Assembly (NCBI RefSeq): GCF_030012985.1
Contig: NZ_CP120233.1
Span: forward strand, 4,955,001-5,019,000
DNA length: 64,000 bases
Origin: Microbulbifer sp. VAAF005
Lineage (GTDB): Bacteria > Pseudomonadota > Gammaproteobacteria > Pseudomonadales > Cellvibrionaceae
Direction: 5' to 3'
Part shown: one piece after another, positions 63,613 through 64,000 of the stretch
How the letters are laid out: each line of letters starts with the position of its first letter
How positions within the stretch are numbered: the first letter of the stretch is position 1
Translations under genes and position numbers: made by a program
Notes under the pieces: generated by a model
Databases searched by the model: none
What the model was told of the DNA's origin: nothing
The model's input: the letters and a program-made list of their open reading frames with translations, nothing else

Positions 63613-64000
63613 ATGGGTCGTGCCAAAGGCGGGAAAAAACGCGTTTCTCTGTTGAGTGCTACGCTGCTTAGTGCCACCTGTATGATAGGTTCGGGTTGGT
63701 TGTTCAGTGCACAACTTACTGCAAACTATGCCGGTAATTGGGCTTTTGGAGCTTGGATATTAGCGGCACTTTTGGTCTTGATGGTAGGTTTGTGTCTAAG
63801 TCGGGTAGTTGCATTTTATCCGGTTCGTGGGGCTCTAGCACAGTCTAGTGCACTGTCACACAATAGCATCTTTGGGATGCCATTTGCGTTCGCTAACTGG
63901 TTTGGCACATTAATGGTTGTTGCAACCGAGGCGCAGGCAACAACCCAATACCTCTCGTCTGCAATAGATTCTTCTTTGTTAATTGATAATCATACCTTGA
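63613..64000 (+). CDS. APC-family amino-acid permease, N-terminal part (partial)
   Basis: The frame is open to the window end. MGRAKGGKKRVSLLSATLLS, then MIGSGWLFSAQLTANYAGNW: the first transmembrane helix with the GSGW substrate-binding glycine motif of the amino acid-polyamine-organocation family. Two more membrane segments follow (LAALLVLMVGLCLSRVV, FANWFGTLMVVATEAQA). Transports an amino acid or amine; specificity cannot be read. Confidence 0.85.
   Translation, partial: MGRAKGGKKRVSLLSATLLSATCMIGSGWLFSAQLTANYAGNWAFGAWILAALLVLMVGLCLSRVVAFYPVRGALAQSSALSHNSIFGMPFAFANWFGTLMVVATEAQATTQYLSSAIDSSLLIDNHTL

Noticed and set aside
63441..63677. Minus-strand frame overlapping the permease start
   Set aside because: Antisense to a well-supported APC permease N-terminus.

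Overview
The window is a chromosomal segment of a gammaproteobacterium, probably a marine Cellvibrionales-like organism (inference from gene order and protein character, not from a search). Positions 1-5450 are conserved core: the end of infC, then rpmI, rplT, pheS, pheT, ihfA, a MerR-type regulator gene and tRNA-Pro(GGG). This GC-richer block is intact, and accessory DNA starts directly after the tRNA terminator.

From 5.6 to 8.4 kb lies a compact candidate defence-like module: a Hanks-type protein kinase, an unrecognised 393-residue protein translationally coupled to it, and a convergent PD-(D/E)XK-like protein. From 8.4 to 15.5 kb the DNA is mostly decayed. It holds relics of a RAYT/Y1-type transposase, a four-segment membrane protein, a few hypothetical genes, and the first of two 2.5-kb units (13.03-15.52 and 21.43-25.80 kb). 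Each unit carries a short csrA gene preceded by a strongly structured hairpin with GGA in its loop. The second unit also contains a 1,878-bp group II intron, whose exact ends can be read by comparison with the empty first unit.

From 15.5 to 48.6 kb the window is a large integron cassette array: about 45 small, nearly all plus-strand genes separated by attC-like sites (RYYYAAC ... GTTRRRY boxes). No integron integrase is visible here, so this is a CALIN-type array (attC cluster lacking an integrase). Cassettes encode many small membrane proteins and lipoproteins, zinc-ribbon proteins, and families such as ankyrin, DUF2199, YcxB-like, EF-Tu-domain-like, barstar-like, DUF1493, HNH nuclease (decayed), VF530 (nonsense mutated), DUF6980-like, SMI1/KNR4 and a zincin-like peptidase. 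The array is invaded by an IS4-family element, by a 263-bp MITE inserted in frame in a cassette gene, and by five full and one partial copies of a 165-bp element with terminal inverted repeats that always sits between an attC site and the next cassette.

From 49.4 to 64 kb the sequence returns to ordinary single-copy genes: a frameshifted CrtI-like FAD oxidoreductase, a lipoprotein with a hexanucleotide-encoded Glu-Pro tract and seven FG-GAP-like repeats, an IS3-family element that splits a small gene, two serine beta-lactamase-like hydrolases (one frameshifted), tag (3-methyladenine glycosylase I), a YCII-domain protein, a TetR regulator with an Old Yellow Enzyme reductase and a divergent alpha/beta hydrolase sharing an operator region, and the start of an amino-acid permease.

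Several broken genes have frameshifts located in homopolymer runs of 5-6 bases, each repaired by adding one base. This may be real decay or a sequencing artefact, and should be settled before those genes are called pseudogenes.
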